DNA of 64,000 nucleotides from Adineta vaga (taxonomy: Eukaryota; Rotifera), in the NCBI GenBank assembly GCA_021613535.1, contig CP075494.1:16802001-16866000 (forward strand), in the 5' to 3' direction. How positions within the stretch are numbered: the first letter of the stretch is position 1; every line of letters starts with the position of its first letter. Position numbers and translations under genes: made by a program. Positions 22,905 to 32,926 of the stretch are shown here, piece by piece. The notes below the pieces were generated by a model, which did no database searches, was not told the origin of the DNA, and worked only from the letters and a program-made list of their open reading frames with translations.

Positions 22905-24126
22905 CTTAACGCTATGAAAAGATCCCATATGTAGCCTCTTGTAGAGCAAGTCAAGCTCTATCGATTGGTATATGACTCAGTTTTCTCAGAGGAAAATTGA
23001 TATGAAAAAATTCATAAGAAAAGAAAACATCATTTTGCTCATTTTTCATGTCATTTTTTAGGGTGAAATCGTTCGACATACCCTAACTCTCCTAAAGTAA
23101 ATCTTCAGACCATAATATTTCGGATTCATATATGGGTCGATAGTGCCTAACTTCCTATGGGGCCAGATCCCAAATCCGTTGACCCCCATGTTTTAGGAAA
23201 CTTTGGTTTTTTCGTGGAACGTCTCTTAAGAAGAATTGCTGTACGATTTGTACTTGTAAATTCCATTTGTTTTGTTGTTCGTTTTTTGTTAGAATATATT
23301 TGTTTATATACAGAATAGTTGATGACTCATCATGTGGTCAAACTGGACTATTATATAAATTCATTTCTACCAATGAATATTCGAGACAGTTTTCTATCTA
23401 TGACTAATCACGAAGAGTAACACTAAATACGCAATTTCTTTTCATTAAAAACACATAAATGAATAAAGATCCAAATGCTAAGAGCCGAAATGAGAAAAGG
23501 ACACAAATGAGAAGGGACGATTCCATCCGAATCGGGAGTAAACCGTTCTTTTGTCTGATAACAAATTTACAATAGTATTAGAGTGAGAAACGTATATCAA
23601 AATTTTTCATAATGAATAATTTCTAATGTTTATGGTTCTTGTTTCACCGCTCTTAAAAACTAAGAATATTCGGCTCGTTTCATAAAATCATTATAAAAAT
23701 TTAGTCATTCATGTAATTTTAATAATATTTCATTTTTTATTCACCACTGTTATGAAGTTTATAATTAAATTAGACATCATTTTTCTAAAATGACTTTATA
23801 CATTGAATATTCAGTATTGTTGTTGTTATTTTAATTATTATCAAACTTTAATCTCAAATGTCATTTTCAGTTTTTGCTCCACTATATGCTAGATTGTAGA
23901 TAGAGTCTAATAATCCTGTGCAAATCATATCCAAAATAAGTGGAATTCATTCTTAAGAAATACGTGGTAACTCTTGTTCGATAAATTTAAAATTTTCTTT
24001 TATCGGTCATATGATGTCATCTTCGTTTAATAACGATAGAGTATTGTCGATAATAATCATTGCCTATTAAGTTTTTTATTGGATCGATTTTTCACTACTA
24101 ATAACAACCTTCTTCCATCATAGATC
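22905..24126. other. intergenic, no gene supported
   Basis: AT-rich single-copy-looking sequence with only short chance ORFs. Confidence 0.4.
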
Positions 24127-24682
24127 GATGATTGATTAATTTTTTTTTTTTTTTTTTTGGAGACAAAGCTTTATTCAATATAATTGCAGTACAAGATCGA
24201 AGAAAAAAACAACGGATGTACGTTATTATATGAACGCTGGAAAGAGAAAAGAAAGCGGACGCATGACTTGTGTCTTATGTCCGTAGAAGGGAGAGAAGAA
24301 GTTAGTTATAAGTTACATAGAGGAGTGAAAAAGTATTGGCACATGTAAATCATCAAAAAACGTGGTGTATGTTTTGTTACAATGTTCGGGAGGAGAGAGT
24401 GATACATGATGTCTTTATGAAGAAGAGAGAAAAGAAAGCTTGAATGGTGTACTCGCTTGTTGACTTCGTGTCCAGTAAATATGTGAAGAGATACAGAGCA
24501 AGTGATTCAACATATAATATAAAGGAGTCAGCAAGAGCATTGCTGCGTTTCTTGATATATATGAATGAAGCAAACTCGTAGTACACGATTCCGATATAAC
24601 ATTTTTTGTACCGATTCGGCCAGCACAAGAATAGTCTTGAATATCGATGTATGTATTATAAAGATATTCAGGAGGTGTTGTT

Positions 24683-27376
24683 TTAAATTTGGTCGAAGAT
24701 GTGTTGGAGATGATTTCGTAGAGTGTTATCATTATTTATGGTTGCAGTTTGAATTGCTTTTTGTAGTAATCCTGTTGCATACACGTCGATTTTGGGTACG
24801 TTGCTGATCTGGTGAATGTAATTTGTTGAAGTATATATGGGCAGACCAAGAGCAGCCCGTAGTGCTTTGTTTTGCATGATCTGCAGTCTATTCCATATAT
24901 GTTGATCAGCAGTAAGCAGAACAGGATAGCCATAAATAATGATTGTGCGCACAATTGATTTGAAAATGTTTATCATTATCTTCATATTTGGATCGTAAGC
25001 TATTCTCGATAGATAGCGAAGCAGACTAATCCGGGGACTAATCTTGCTTTCTATATGGTCGAGATGCTTTCGCCAGCTGAGCCGTTTGTCGATGATAACA
25101 CCCAAGTATCTAGTGTGATCCACTGGAGTGATGATGGTGTTACCCACTTTCACTTCCACTGGATTTTTGTACTTCTTCCTTGGGCGTACGCTAAAGTGAA
25201 TCAGCTCAGTCTTCGTTGGTTGCAGTTTCCATGAAGAGCACCAACTTTCAAACGCATCTATGGACTGTTGAAGTCTTAATTTAAGACCTGTGGTGGATAT
25301 TGTCGATGTCCATAGAGCTGTGTCGTCGGCGAAGAGTCCATGTTCAGTATGAGACGGTATACCATTCATCGAATCTGCCGTGTAGATGATGTATAACAAT
25401 GGTGACAACGGAGATCCTTGTGGTGTACCGCTCTTGAGCTGGAACGGTCGTGATAAAACATTTTCTAATTCAATTGCGGCTGTTCGATTTTGCAAGAAGG
25501 AGATCAGATATCTAACTAAGTATCGAGGAAGACGTAGATCATCGAGTTTGTAGATTAAACCATCATGCCATACTGAGTCAAAAGCAGCTTTAATATCGAA
25601 GAGAACGACAGCCGAATGACGCCTCATACTTTTAGCTGTCAGCTGTTCTTCGGCGTATCGTTGTAATCTCACGATATTGTACACTGTACTCTTTCCTGGT
25701 CTGAAGCCGGCTTGATGTTCTGGTAAGATGTTGCGTCGATTTAGTTCAGACATTAGACGTTGTTTGACTATTTTCTCCAGTAACTTACCTAAGCAGCTCA
25801 GGAGACTAATAGGCCGGTAGCTAGACGGATGTTGCTTGTCTTTCTTCGGCTTTAGTAGAAGAATAATATTTGCTTGTTTCCATGTGTCGGGAATGTAACC
25901 ATAATTCAAAATTTCATTGTACAAATTGGTGAGATGTTGGACAAGTAATTTTGAATAATTCTTCAAACACCTATTATGAACGTTATCAGGTCCTGTGGCG
26001 CTGTTTCGAAGTTGTTTAAGATGATATTTAACTTCGTTAACAGTGATCTGTGTCCATTTAGTTTTGTTTGAATTGGTTGTCATTCCTTTTCTAATGCAGT
26101 TGGTTCGACTAGTTACTTGATCATGAAATGGCAGTGTGTCAGGCGCTTCGAAGTAGACCTCATTTTGGAAGTAATCCGCAAAAAGATCTGCCTTCTCCTT
26201 GTCTGACTTTGCTGAGATGTTGTTGTATTTCATGACGTTCGCATAGGTTTGCTTGATCCTTTTGTTGTGGAACTTGCGCACCGTTCGCCAGACTGCATCC
26301 GAATACATTTTCTTCTGACATAATGAAGACATTAACTTGTTGAAGTTGTTTCTTCTGTCATTTCCAAGTGAATTTGTAAGTAAGACTTTCGACTTGTAGA
26401 ACTGATGCTTATCTGCATCATCTCTAGTCTTCTTCCATTTTCGATATGCTTGATGTTTGAGATGGATCAAGTTTTTCGAAACTTCACTTGGTGAATACGA
26501 TGTAATCGTTTGTTTAACACGTGGAATAGCTTCTTGCGTTGCTACCAATATGCTATTGGTAATGAACGATTTATATTCTTCTATGTCTAATGTTGATTTT
26601 AATCGACGATCCATGTTCCATAACTTCAGTTGTTGGTCTAATTTACTTCTGAATAATGGCCACTTGGCTGCATTGAAATTATATGATATCCTCGGAGAGA
26701 GAATTTTGACTTCTGCTCTGAGTGGAATATCGAAGGTTAATGGTTTGTGTCCAGTAACTGTGCCGATAAGTGGATGTGTTTCAACATTTGTGATGAACGA
26801 AAGAAGTGGTTGACTAGCTAATATCCAGTCAAGTTTTTCTTCATAATCATGTCTTTCAAATGTTGTATAATCATCTTCGACACAATCGATTAAACCTTCT
26901 TTAAATAATTCTTGCAGCTGTCTTCCCTTTCTATTGGTCTTGTGCGATCTCTTGTGATCCAATATTGCATTAAAATCACCTACGATAATACAGTTGTTGT
27001 TAATGTTGTATAAGTCGTCGAAGGTACTACGATTAATTTTGGCTGTTGGAGGGACGTAAATGGAGGATATAAGTATTGATTTAAAACCATGGGTTTCTAT
27101 CTCTACTGCTATCACTTCATTTTCTTGAATTGTCTTGTTGTAAACTTCACGACATTTAATGTGACGCTTGATTGCAAGAAGAACTCCACCACCAGATTTA
27201 CCTACTCGATCATTTCTGAAAATGTTATAACCCCATAGAGAGAACTGACGTTCACTCTTGAGATTAGTTTCATTCACCGAAATGACGTCGTACTTGGAAA
27301 ACCGAGCTAAGAGTTCATCCTTGTGTTTGACTATGGTGGTAATGTTAATGTGGCATATCCGAATCATCGATGTCAC
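24683..27376 (-). CDS. LINE ORF2: endonuclease and reverse transcriptase (897 aa)
   Basis: The N-terminal apurinic-type endonuclease (residues about 1-215) shows ISVNETNLK, SIYVPP, IIVGDFNAILDH, LDWILAS and a VTGHKPL terminal motif. The central reverse transcriptase (about 430-760) shows ANIILLLKPKKD, YRPISLLSCLGKLLEKIV, HQAGFRPGKST, VVLFDIKAAFDSVWHDGL (motif A), LKSGTPQGSPLSPLLY and GLFADDTALWT (motif C with the FADD catalytic pair). A long C-terminal region with LGVIIDKRLSWRKHLDHI follows; no RNase H is evident. The protein nicks the target and reverse transcribes the element RNA there. No frameshift is seen. Confidence 0.9.
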   Translation of the reverse strand: MTSMIRICHINITTIVKHKDELLARFSKYDVISVNETNLKSERQFSLWGYNIFRNDRVGKSGGGVLLAIKRHIKCREVYNKTIQENEVIAVEIETHGFKSILISSIYVPPTAKINRSTFDDLYNINNNCIIVGDFNAILDHKRSHKTNRKGRQLQELFKEGLIDCVEDDYTTFERHDYEEKLDWILASQPLLSFITNVETHPLIGTVTGHKPLTFDIPLRAEVKILSPRISYNFNAAKWPLFRSKLDQQLKLWNMDRRLKSTLDIEEYKSFITNSILVATQEAIPRVKQTITSYSPSEVSKNLIHLKHQAYRKWKKTRDDADKHQFYKSKVLLTNSLGNDRRNNFNKLMSSLCQKKMYSDAVWRTVRKFHNKRIKQTYANVMKYNNISAKSDKEKADLFADYFQNEVYFEAPDTLPFHDQVTSRTNCIRKGMTTNSNKTKWTQITVNEVKYHLKQLRNSATGPDNVHNRCLKNYSKLLVQHLTNLYNEILNYGYIPDTWKQANIILLLKPKKDKQHPSSYRPISLLSCLGKLLEKIVKQRLMSELNRRNILPEHQAGFRPGKSTVYNIVRLQRYAEEQLTAKSMRRHSAVVLFDIKAAFDSVWHDGLIYKLDDLRLPRYLVRYLISFLQNRTAAIELENVLSRPFQLKSGTPQGSPLSPLLYIIYTADSMNGIPSHTEHGLFADDTALWTSTISTTGLKLRLQQSIDAFESWCSSWKLQPTKTELIHFSVRPRKKYKNPVEVKVGNTIITPVDHTRYLGVIIDKRLSWRKHLDHIESKISPRISLLRYLSRIAYDPNMKIMINIFKSIVRTIIIYGYPVLLTADQHIWNRLQIMQNKALRAALGLPIYTSTNYIHQISNVPKIDVYATGLLQKAIQTATINNDNTLRNHLQHIFDQI

Positions 27377-28850
27377 TCGTTCTAAAGTCTTTGGTGTTGT
27401 TTTTCTTCGTCGTTTTGTCTTTTGGGCTATTTTGACGAACGACCTCTTTTGTTTTTGTTAGATGCTTCGTTTTTATCCTGTGTCTGTTGTTGTTTTGGCA
27501 GAGGAATATTCGAAGCTGTGTTGACCTTTGACGAGATTGTAATCGTCGATTCTGTTGTTGGAGGTTGATCTTTTGTTTGTTTTGTTGGGCTTTGATGTGC
27601 TTAACTACTTCACTTTCCTCCTGAGAGTCGGAGTCAGAGTTGGCTATAGCATCATCTTGGCTATTTGCTTGTATTCCAATTGACTTTTCGATGTATTTGA
27701 TCTTTTGCTGTAGCTTGAGGAATAATCGACTAGTTGTTTCTTCGATTAGTTTTTCCATTTTACTACTAAATGCATTGAACATTTGATCGAATAAGTCATT
27801 TTGGAAGTTGTCTTGTTGTCGTTGGAATGGATTTGGTAATGGTGGAAAATGGTTGTTGTCGTGGAGGGCCGGTACTGATGTTGTTGGTCTGCTTGCTGTT
27901 GAGTATTGGTTAATCAAGTTTAGCATTCTTTTTTCCTGATCTTTGAATTGTGGACAATCAGTAGAAATAGCTAAATGATTACCTTTACAGTTGTGGCATT
28001 TGGCTGCATCGCTGGCAACAGAGCATTGATCCAATTTGTGGTTTTCACCACAACGGGCACATACTTGTTGCTTCGTTTTGCAGTATTTGGCCACATGATT
28101 GTATTGTAAGCAGATGTAACATTGCACCGGCTTGTTGTTTTGTGATGCTGGTTCGGCGGTAAAGTGCATGCAATCCACCTGCAAACCAGTATACACGAAG
28201 GTGTTTCGATTTTGAACATCATTAAATGATATTTTGATTGTTCTTGTTGGGGTCTTTCCATCTTTACTGGTGAGACGAGTAACATTTGTAGCATCAAAAC
28301 CAGCGGCTTGTAATGCTTCTGTTATTCGATCATCAGGTATTTCAAGATCGACCCGTTTGACGAAAGCCACTTTTTCTGTATCCTTGATCCGTTGAATAGA
28401 TCGAGGAACATAGACTTTAACGTCAGTTTGACCATTTGCAGCTAATGTTGGTGAGAGATCGTTGAGCATAATGTTGAACGATTTGACATCACTAGCATAC
28501 AATGTAAAATTTCCTGAACGTCCGAGCTGGATGTCAGTAATTTTGATGTCGCTAAATTGCTGCTTCAAAATATCATTTAATGCCAGTTTCGTTAATTTGG
28601 CTCCCTCTAGGACTAGAGGAGCAATGCTGAATGGCTGTTGGTTGTTTTTCTTTGGCTTGGGTGTGCTGCCGACTAGGCCAGTTCTTTGTGAACTGTTCGT
28701 TGTTGTCGATGTCATTGTTGTCGTTGTTTTCTTTGTTTTTGGTGTTTTTGTTGTTGTGGATGACTGTGATTGTTGGCTGTCGAAACTTATGTTTAGCTTC
28801 TGCGCGCCAGCACCACCACCCCCTCCTTTAGGAGGCATCGACGAGAACAA
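27345..28850 (-). CDS. LINE ORF1: Gag-like RNA-binding protein with zinc knuckles (501 aa)
   Basis: A low-complexity Gly and Thr/Ser-rich N-terminus (MFSSMPPKGGGGGAGAQKLN) precedes an RRM-like or coiled region and three CCHC knuckles at about residues 242-300 (CYICLQYNHVAKYC, CARCGENHKLDQC, CHNCKGNHLAISTDC). The Gln-rich C-terminal third is polar and probably disordered. Its 3' end overlaps the start of ORF2 by 32 nt, so ORF2 is probably translated by reinitiation or similar coupling. Gag-like ORF1 products bind element RNA to form the transposition particle. Confidence 0.85.
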   Translation of the reverse strand: MFSSMPPKGGGGGAGAQKLNISFDSQQSQSSTTTKTPKTKKTTTTMTSTTTNSSQRTGLVGSTPKPKKNNQQPFSIAPLVLEGAKLTKLALNDILKQQFSDIKITDIQLGRSGNFTLYASDVKSFNIMLNDLSPTLAANGQTDVKVYVPRSIQRIKDTEKVAFVKRVDLEIPDDRITEALQAAGFDATNVTRLTSKDGKTPTRTIKISFNDVQNRNTFVYTGLQVDCMHFTAEPASQNNKPVQCYICLQYNHVAKYCKTKQQVCARCGENHKLDQCSVASDAAKCHNCKGNHLAISTDCPQFKDQEKRMLNLINQYSTASRPTTSVPALHDNNHFPPLPNPFQRQQDNFQNDLFDQMFNAFSSKMEKLIEETTSRLFLKLQQKIKYIEKSIGIQANSQDDAIANSDSDSQEESEVVKHIKAQQNKQKINLQQQNRRLQSRQRSTQLRIFLCQNNNRHRIKTKHLTKTKEVVRQNSPKDKTTKKNNTKDFRTSDIDDSDMPH

Positions 28851-29264
28851 AGAGTTTTTACAAAACTTCTTCCTGCTGTTGAGATTAGAGAAACTCTCGA
28901 AAACCGGAAGTAAGAAAGATCTTTAAGTCGTGAGACTTAACAGAAATAAAAAGAAGATGTAAGGATTGAAACCACGTAGAATAACGTAAGTTCAGAAAAA
29001 GACGAAAAGAGAGCCCTCGATAATGCGACTGATCGCTATCGAGTATAGAACGCGAATGATGATTGATTAATTCACGAATATTTCTGTATCATATCTTTAG
29101 TTGTATTATAAATAAATATTCTAAATGGGATAAAGATTATTTGAGATATTTTTATCTAGAAATAAATTAACATTCTAGGATGATGTTTTCTGAAATATTA
29201 TCTTCTAGTTCATTCTCCACAGCTAGAAGTGATTGATTGTTTTTATCTGTTGGTATAGAGTCAT

Positions 29265-29507
29265 CTATTTGCTAAATAGAAATAGAGATATTATATATTG
29301 TATTTGATTAAATATCATCTTATTGAAAGCGAAAACAGTGAGAAGTTGATGATGAACATCATCGAAAGTCATATGACCATCAATCCAATCACAAATTCGT
29401 GTGTCACAACCTTTTTCAAGATCAAGTTTTTTCACTCGACCATCTCTAGTTAAGAATGGTAGAGGATGCTTCTGAACAGTGATTTTTATGTTTATGCTTA
29501 TGTTCAC
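29265..29507 (-). CDS. unknown exon-like ORF (80 aa)
   Basis: The middle of the ORF (KHPLPFLTRDGRVKKLDLEK, then GCDTRICDWIDGHMTFDDVH) has protein-like composition, whereas both ends look AT-derived. It could be an internal exon on the strand that also carries the Ig-like exon at 29755-30050. No family is recognised. Confidence 0.35.
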   Translation of the reverse strand: MNISINIKITVQKHPLPFLTRDGRVKKLDLEKGCDTRICDWIDGHMTFDDVHHQLLTVFAFNKMIFNQIQYIISLFLFSK

Positions 29508-29754
29508 TAATACTTTCTATTACTGAAACACATTGCAATATCGATATGGTTGTTATAACATATTTTATCAGATGTTAATGAAATGATTATTCCAGTCAGA
29601 ATTTATTATTCAAGACAAAAGAAAAAAAAAGAAACTGTTTGAAATCACGATATTCAATGTCGATTTAACAATATTTTCGGTTGACTACATAAAACAGAAG
29701 ACGAAATAAAATGAAAATGAAGTTTTGTTTCTTTTTTCGTTTATTAATCTCTCT

Positions 29755-30050
29755 CTAAGATGTTTGACTACGTCGCACCCGAATTTCATATGAAATCTGT
29801 TCACTTGTACCATCATGTTTGTATGTACAACTGACAATGATATGTTCCCGATTATGATCAGAAGTTGCTTTTAAAATTTCCAAACTATTACCAACTCGAT
29901 ATAGACTTCTTGGAAGTTCCTCATTATCATCACACCACCAATAAATACGATCATAATCAGATGGAGCTTGAATTAATAGACTTTCACCTTCATCAATCGA
30001 TATTGGGCTTGAGAGATTGAATACTGAAGAAATATTATAACTAGAATGTT
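29755..30050 (-). CDS. Ig-like C-terminal exon, probably a gene fragment
   Basis: On the minus strand an acceptor-like TTTCTTTAAG precedes an open frame reading SSVFNLSSPISIDEGESLLI, IYWWCDDNEELPRSLYRVGN, EILKATSDHNREHIIVSCTY and EIRVRRSQTS before TAG. The spaced W/C, L-I-L and C residues fit the C, E and F strands of an immunoglobulin-like domain. No ATG is present, so it needs an upstream exon. Instead a telomere-like bracket begins 58 bp away at 30109, and I find no further Ig exons beyond it. It is probably the stranded 3' end of a larger gene. Confidence 0.5.
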
Positions 30051-30108
30051 CTTAAAGAAAACAATATTTCATCTCGATAATTACCACGTGAAATCGAACA
30101 ATGATGTA

Positions 30109-30165
30109 TTGAGGGCGAGGGTATGGAATGAAAAGAATACTCACACCCACACCCACACCCTCGAG
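30109..30165. repeat. telomere-like bracket
   Basis: TTGAGGGCGAGGGTATGG is followed after 12 nt by a 27-nt C-rich tract beginning ACTCACACCCACACCC and ending CCTCGAG. This is one of the clearest brackets. Confidence 0.7.
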
Positions 30166-30359
30166 AGTGCTTGCTTTCCTCATGAGTTGGACAAAGGGGG
30201 TGTTTGTGGTTGTCTATGCGCATCACTGTCTGACTTGAAAGTGCTAGTAGGAAGCACGACTACGCGATCTCACAAACTCAAGGCACCGTAGTGATAGGGC
30301 AAAACGCTAGTACTCGCCTGCCTCAGAAACTCTAGTTAAGTTGAAAGAAATCAACTTAC

Positions 30360-30713
30360 CCGCAGATGTTTGCCTTGCAGTCTACAATGGTTGTCAATCC
30401 CCCATACATTTACACTCAAATCTATAAATAAGAAAAAAAGAAAACATAATTTCTTCAAAGCAGCTTACCTTAAGACACGATGTCAAAATCCATGAAGACC
30501 TGCATGTTGACCACCATTCTCCTAAATTAATATACAAAAAGAACAGTATCATGTGTAAAAAATTTCCACTTACTTCTTTCACACCTGCAAGCCCACGATT
30601 CATCATGCACCTAAAAAAATAACAATAAAATAGTTTCTCAAATTCACATAATATCGATATCATACACATACCTTTATCATACAACACAAATCAAAATTCA
30701 TACTTATTTGAAC
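30360..30713 (-). other. possible series of microexons of an unknown gene
   Basis: On the minus strand, segments at 30672-30713 (42 nt), 30574-30610 (37 nt), 30469-30521 (53 nt) and 30360-30381 (22 nt) are each preceded by a pyrimidine-rich or AT-rich acceptor ending AG and followed by GTAAG or GTATG donors. Joined, the first three stay open for 44 codons (pieces SWACRCER and REWWSTCRSSW). I see neither a start codon nor a domain, so a spliced non-coding RNA is equally possible. Confidence 0.3.
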
Positions 30714-31089
30714 CTAAAAAAACCTATTATAAATCAGACCGTAAACAAGAACCCTGAAATTAGCCCAATATTTATACAGACTATGGTCAGATTCATATAG
30801 AATATGGATATGGTCTAGGGACCTATCTCATTGAAATATGAATAGTGGCTTTGGTGAATTTCATATAGAATATGAATATGGATTCTGGATGGTATAAATT
30901 GCGTAAACTTTGCTTATGCCTTCCTAATTTTTTCTATGGGCATATTACAAAATGCACCAAGCGTGCCATGTGATTGAACCAATACTTATAAAGTTTGAAA
31001 CAATAGTGAAAGCTAGCTGTAGATCAGTGGAACCTGGGCAGATGCGTTGCATTATTTAGGATACTGTAAGTGTTAAAGAACGGATTCTA
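30714..31089. other. intergenic
   Basis: No gene is seen. Two related stretches near 30790-30820 and 30860-30885 repeat TCATATAGAATATGAATATGG-like wording, suggesting a small local duplication. Confidence 0.35.
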
Positions 31090-31745
31090 TAAGATTAGAA
31101 ACGACTGATGGAAGGAATCACGGTTTCGGAAAATCTGTAGGGAGCCATCTGAAAGATTGCGTCACTATTGAGAGTTCGGAAGGAGTTTGACTAAACCTTA
31201 CGTCGCAATGCAAAATCATCGACAGTTTCGGAGACTGTGTATAGAACCATTTGCCATAACACACAAGCATCGATAGTTTTGAGGAAACTTTGCTGAACCG
31301 TGTTTCAGAATGCGAAACCAATGATAGTTTGGTAGAAATTGTAGTAAACTATCTCCTGGAATATAGGACCAGGGATAGTTCAAGAGAAGTTCTACTGAAC
31401 CATGTGTCATGGTGCGGAACCATTGGTAGTTTTGGATGAATCTTACTGAACTATTCCCTAGAATACAGAACCGTGGATAGTTTAGGATGATTTCTACGGA
31501 ACCGCGTGTCACAGTGCAGAACGACTGATAGTTTCGTAGGTATGATACAGAACCTTTCGATGACTTACCGAACTATGCCTAGTTTTGTATTTGGTGTACG
31601 GAACCAACAGGCAGTTTATGAAACCCTCATGAGTTTCGTAGGTGCAATACGGAACCTTTAGAGCACTAACTGAACCCCTAGGAGTTCCGTGTTATGGGTC
31701 CGAAACCATCAGTAGTTTTGTTCAACACATAAAGAACCTTCTGAC
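31090..31745. repeat. 51-bp minisatellite, about 12 degenerate units
   Basis: The core GATAGTTT (or a variant) recurs at 31119, 31170, 31221, 31272, 31323, 31374, 31425, 31476, 31527, 31578, 31630 and 31681, a constant step of 51 bp. Alternate units share different left halves (GTGTCA...GTGCGGAACC versus TCCTGGAATATAGGACC), giving a 102-bp higher-order period over at least part of the array. Because 51 is 17 codons, long open frames arise on the minus strand. I see no evidence that they are genes. The array becomes irregular after 31690 and runs up to the mariner remnant. Confidence 0.75.
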
Positions 31746-31908
31746 GGTTTAGTATAAAACGTACGAAACTATGTATGAATTTCAGAACTTAAAAAGGTTT
31801 TCATCGGCGGTTACGGAACCTTTTTCACTCTACCAAACTTATATTAGTTCGAGGCAGAACTACTGAACCTTTGAAGTTCAGGGATGTACCTTTTTTTTTA
31901 GAGTGAAC

Positions 31909-32926
31909 GGAAGCAGCCAACAACATATGCGCTACGATAGGTCAGGATCTAGTCTCCACTCGTACCGCGCAACGTTGGTTCAATTATTTCAAGAATGGGG
32001 ATTTAGAACTCGACGATGTACCTCGATTCGGTCGACCAATAGAACTGGATGTGAATTTTCTAAAGCAGCTTATCGAACAAGATCCTCGATTGACTTTACG
32101 GTGTGTAGCAGAGCAGCTTGGGTGTTCTCATACTACGGTGCAAAAACATCTGATAGAGTTAGGCAAGACGTGGAAATATGGAGTATGGATACCCCATGAA
32201 TTATCCTCACATCAATTACAGCAGAGAGTTGATACATGTATGGATTTAATCACATCTCATCGCAACTATCAATGGTTATCCAATCTGATTACTGGCGATG
32301 AGAAGTGGGTGTTGTATGTTAATTACACGCGTGGACGTCAGTGGTTGAGCACTGGTCAAACAGGCGTAGCAACACCGAAGACTGATCCACATCCTAAGAA
32401 GTTGATGCTGAGTGTCTGGTGGAGTATTAAAGGAGTTATTCATTGGGAAATTCTACCAAATGGTTACACTATCACTGCTGATCTGTACTGTCAACAATTG
32501 GATCGGGTTGCAGAGAAACTCAAAGGAAATCAGGATCGAGTTTATTTTTTACATGATAACGCAAGACCACACATTGCAAAGTTGACCCGTGAAAAATGAT
32601 TGAAGCTTGGTTGGATTACGGTTCCTCATCCACCTTATTCTCCTGACTTGGCTCCAACAGACTACCATTTGTTTCGTTCTCTTTCGAATGATTTACGTGA
32701 TAAAAAATTCAAAGACGAAAGCGATGTCAAAACGGAACTTGTCAAGTTCTTTGATGAAAAATCCCAGGACTTCTACCAGCGCGGGATCATGTCTCTGCCA
32801 GAACGTTGACGACAAGTGGTAGATAGTAATGGTAAATATATATCTGAAAACTAGTTGTACTTTTGAAGTGAAAAAACAAAAATAAAATTTTTGAAAAAAA
32901 CGCCAAAACTTTGTTGACAACCTAAT
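31909..32926 (+). mobile_element. mariner-type DNA transposon, 5'-truncated and broken
   Basis: The transposase reading begins mid-domain at about 31909 with NNICATIGQDLVSTRTAQRW, FNYFKNGDLELDDVPRFGRP (paired helix-turn-helix), then the DD34D catalytic blocks ITGDEKWV, YFLHDNARPHIA and PPYSPDLAPTDYHLF. The right end carries a mariner-like terminal sequence AACTTTGTTGACAACCTAA at about 32905-32926, followed by TA. The left terminal repeat and the first codons are missing; the 51-bp minisatellite lies there instead. An in-frame stop lies at 32597 and another replaces the Trp of the usual PERW motif near 32806. Non-functional. Confidence 0.8.

Larger units (their letters stand above)
24142..29057 (-). 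mobile_element. full-length non-LTR retrotransposon (LINE, Jockey/CR1-like) with 15-bp target duplication
   Basis: The element is flanked by the direct repeat GATGATTGATTAATT at 24127-24141 and 29058-29072. At its 3' end (low coordinate on this strand) lies a run of about 17 A residues, seen as T at 24142-24158. It contains an ORF1 with three zinc knuckles and an ORF2 with endonuclease and reverse transcriptase, overlapping by 32 nt. The ORFs are open, the catalytic motifs are intact and the target duplication is perfect, so the insertion is recent and may be active. The clade is my judgement from motifs and not from a tree. Confidence 0.9.

Noticed and set aside
24377-24954. Extra minus-strand ORFs near the LINE 3' end
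   Set aside because: They lie in other frames of ORF2 and in the 3' UTR of the retrotransposon and have no domains.
31118-31512. Minus-strand ORFs across the 51-bp array
   Set aside because: They exist because 51 is divisible by three; the translation shows no start context or known domain.
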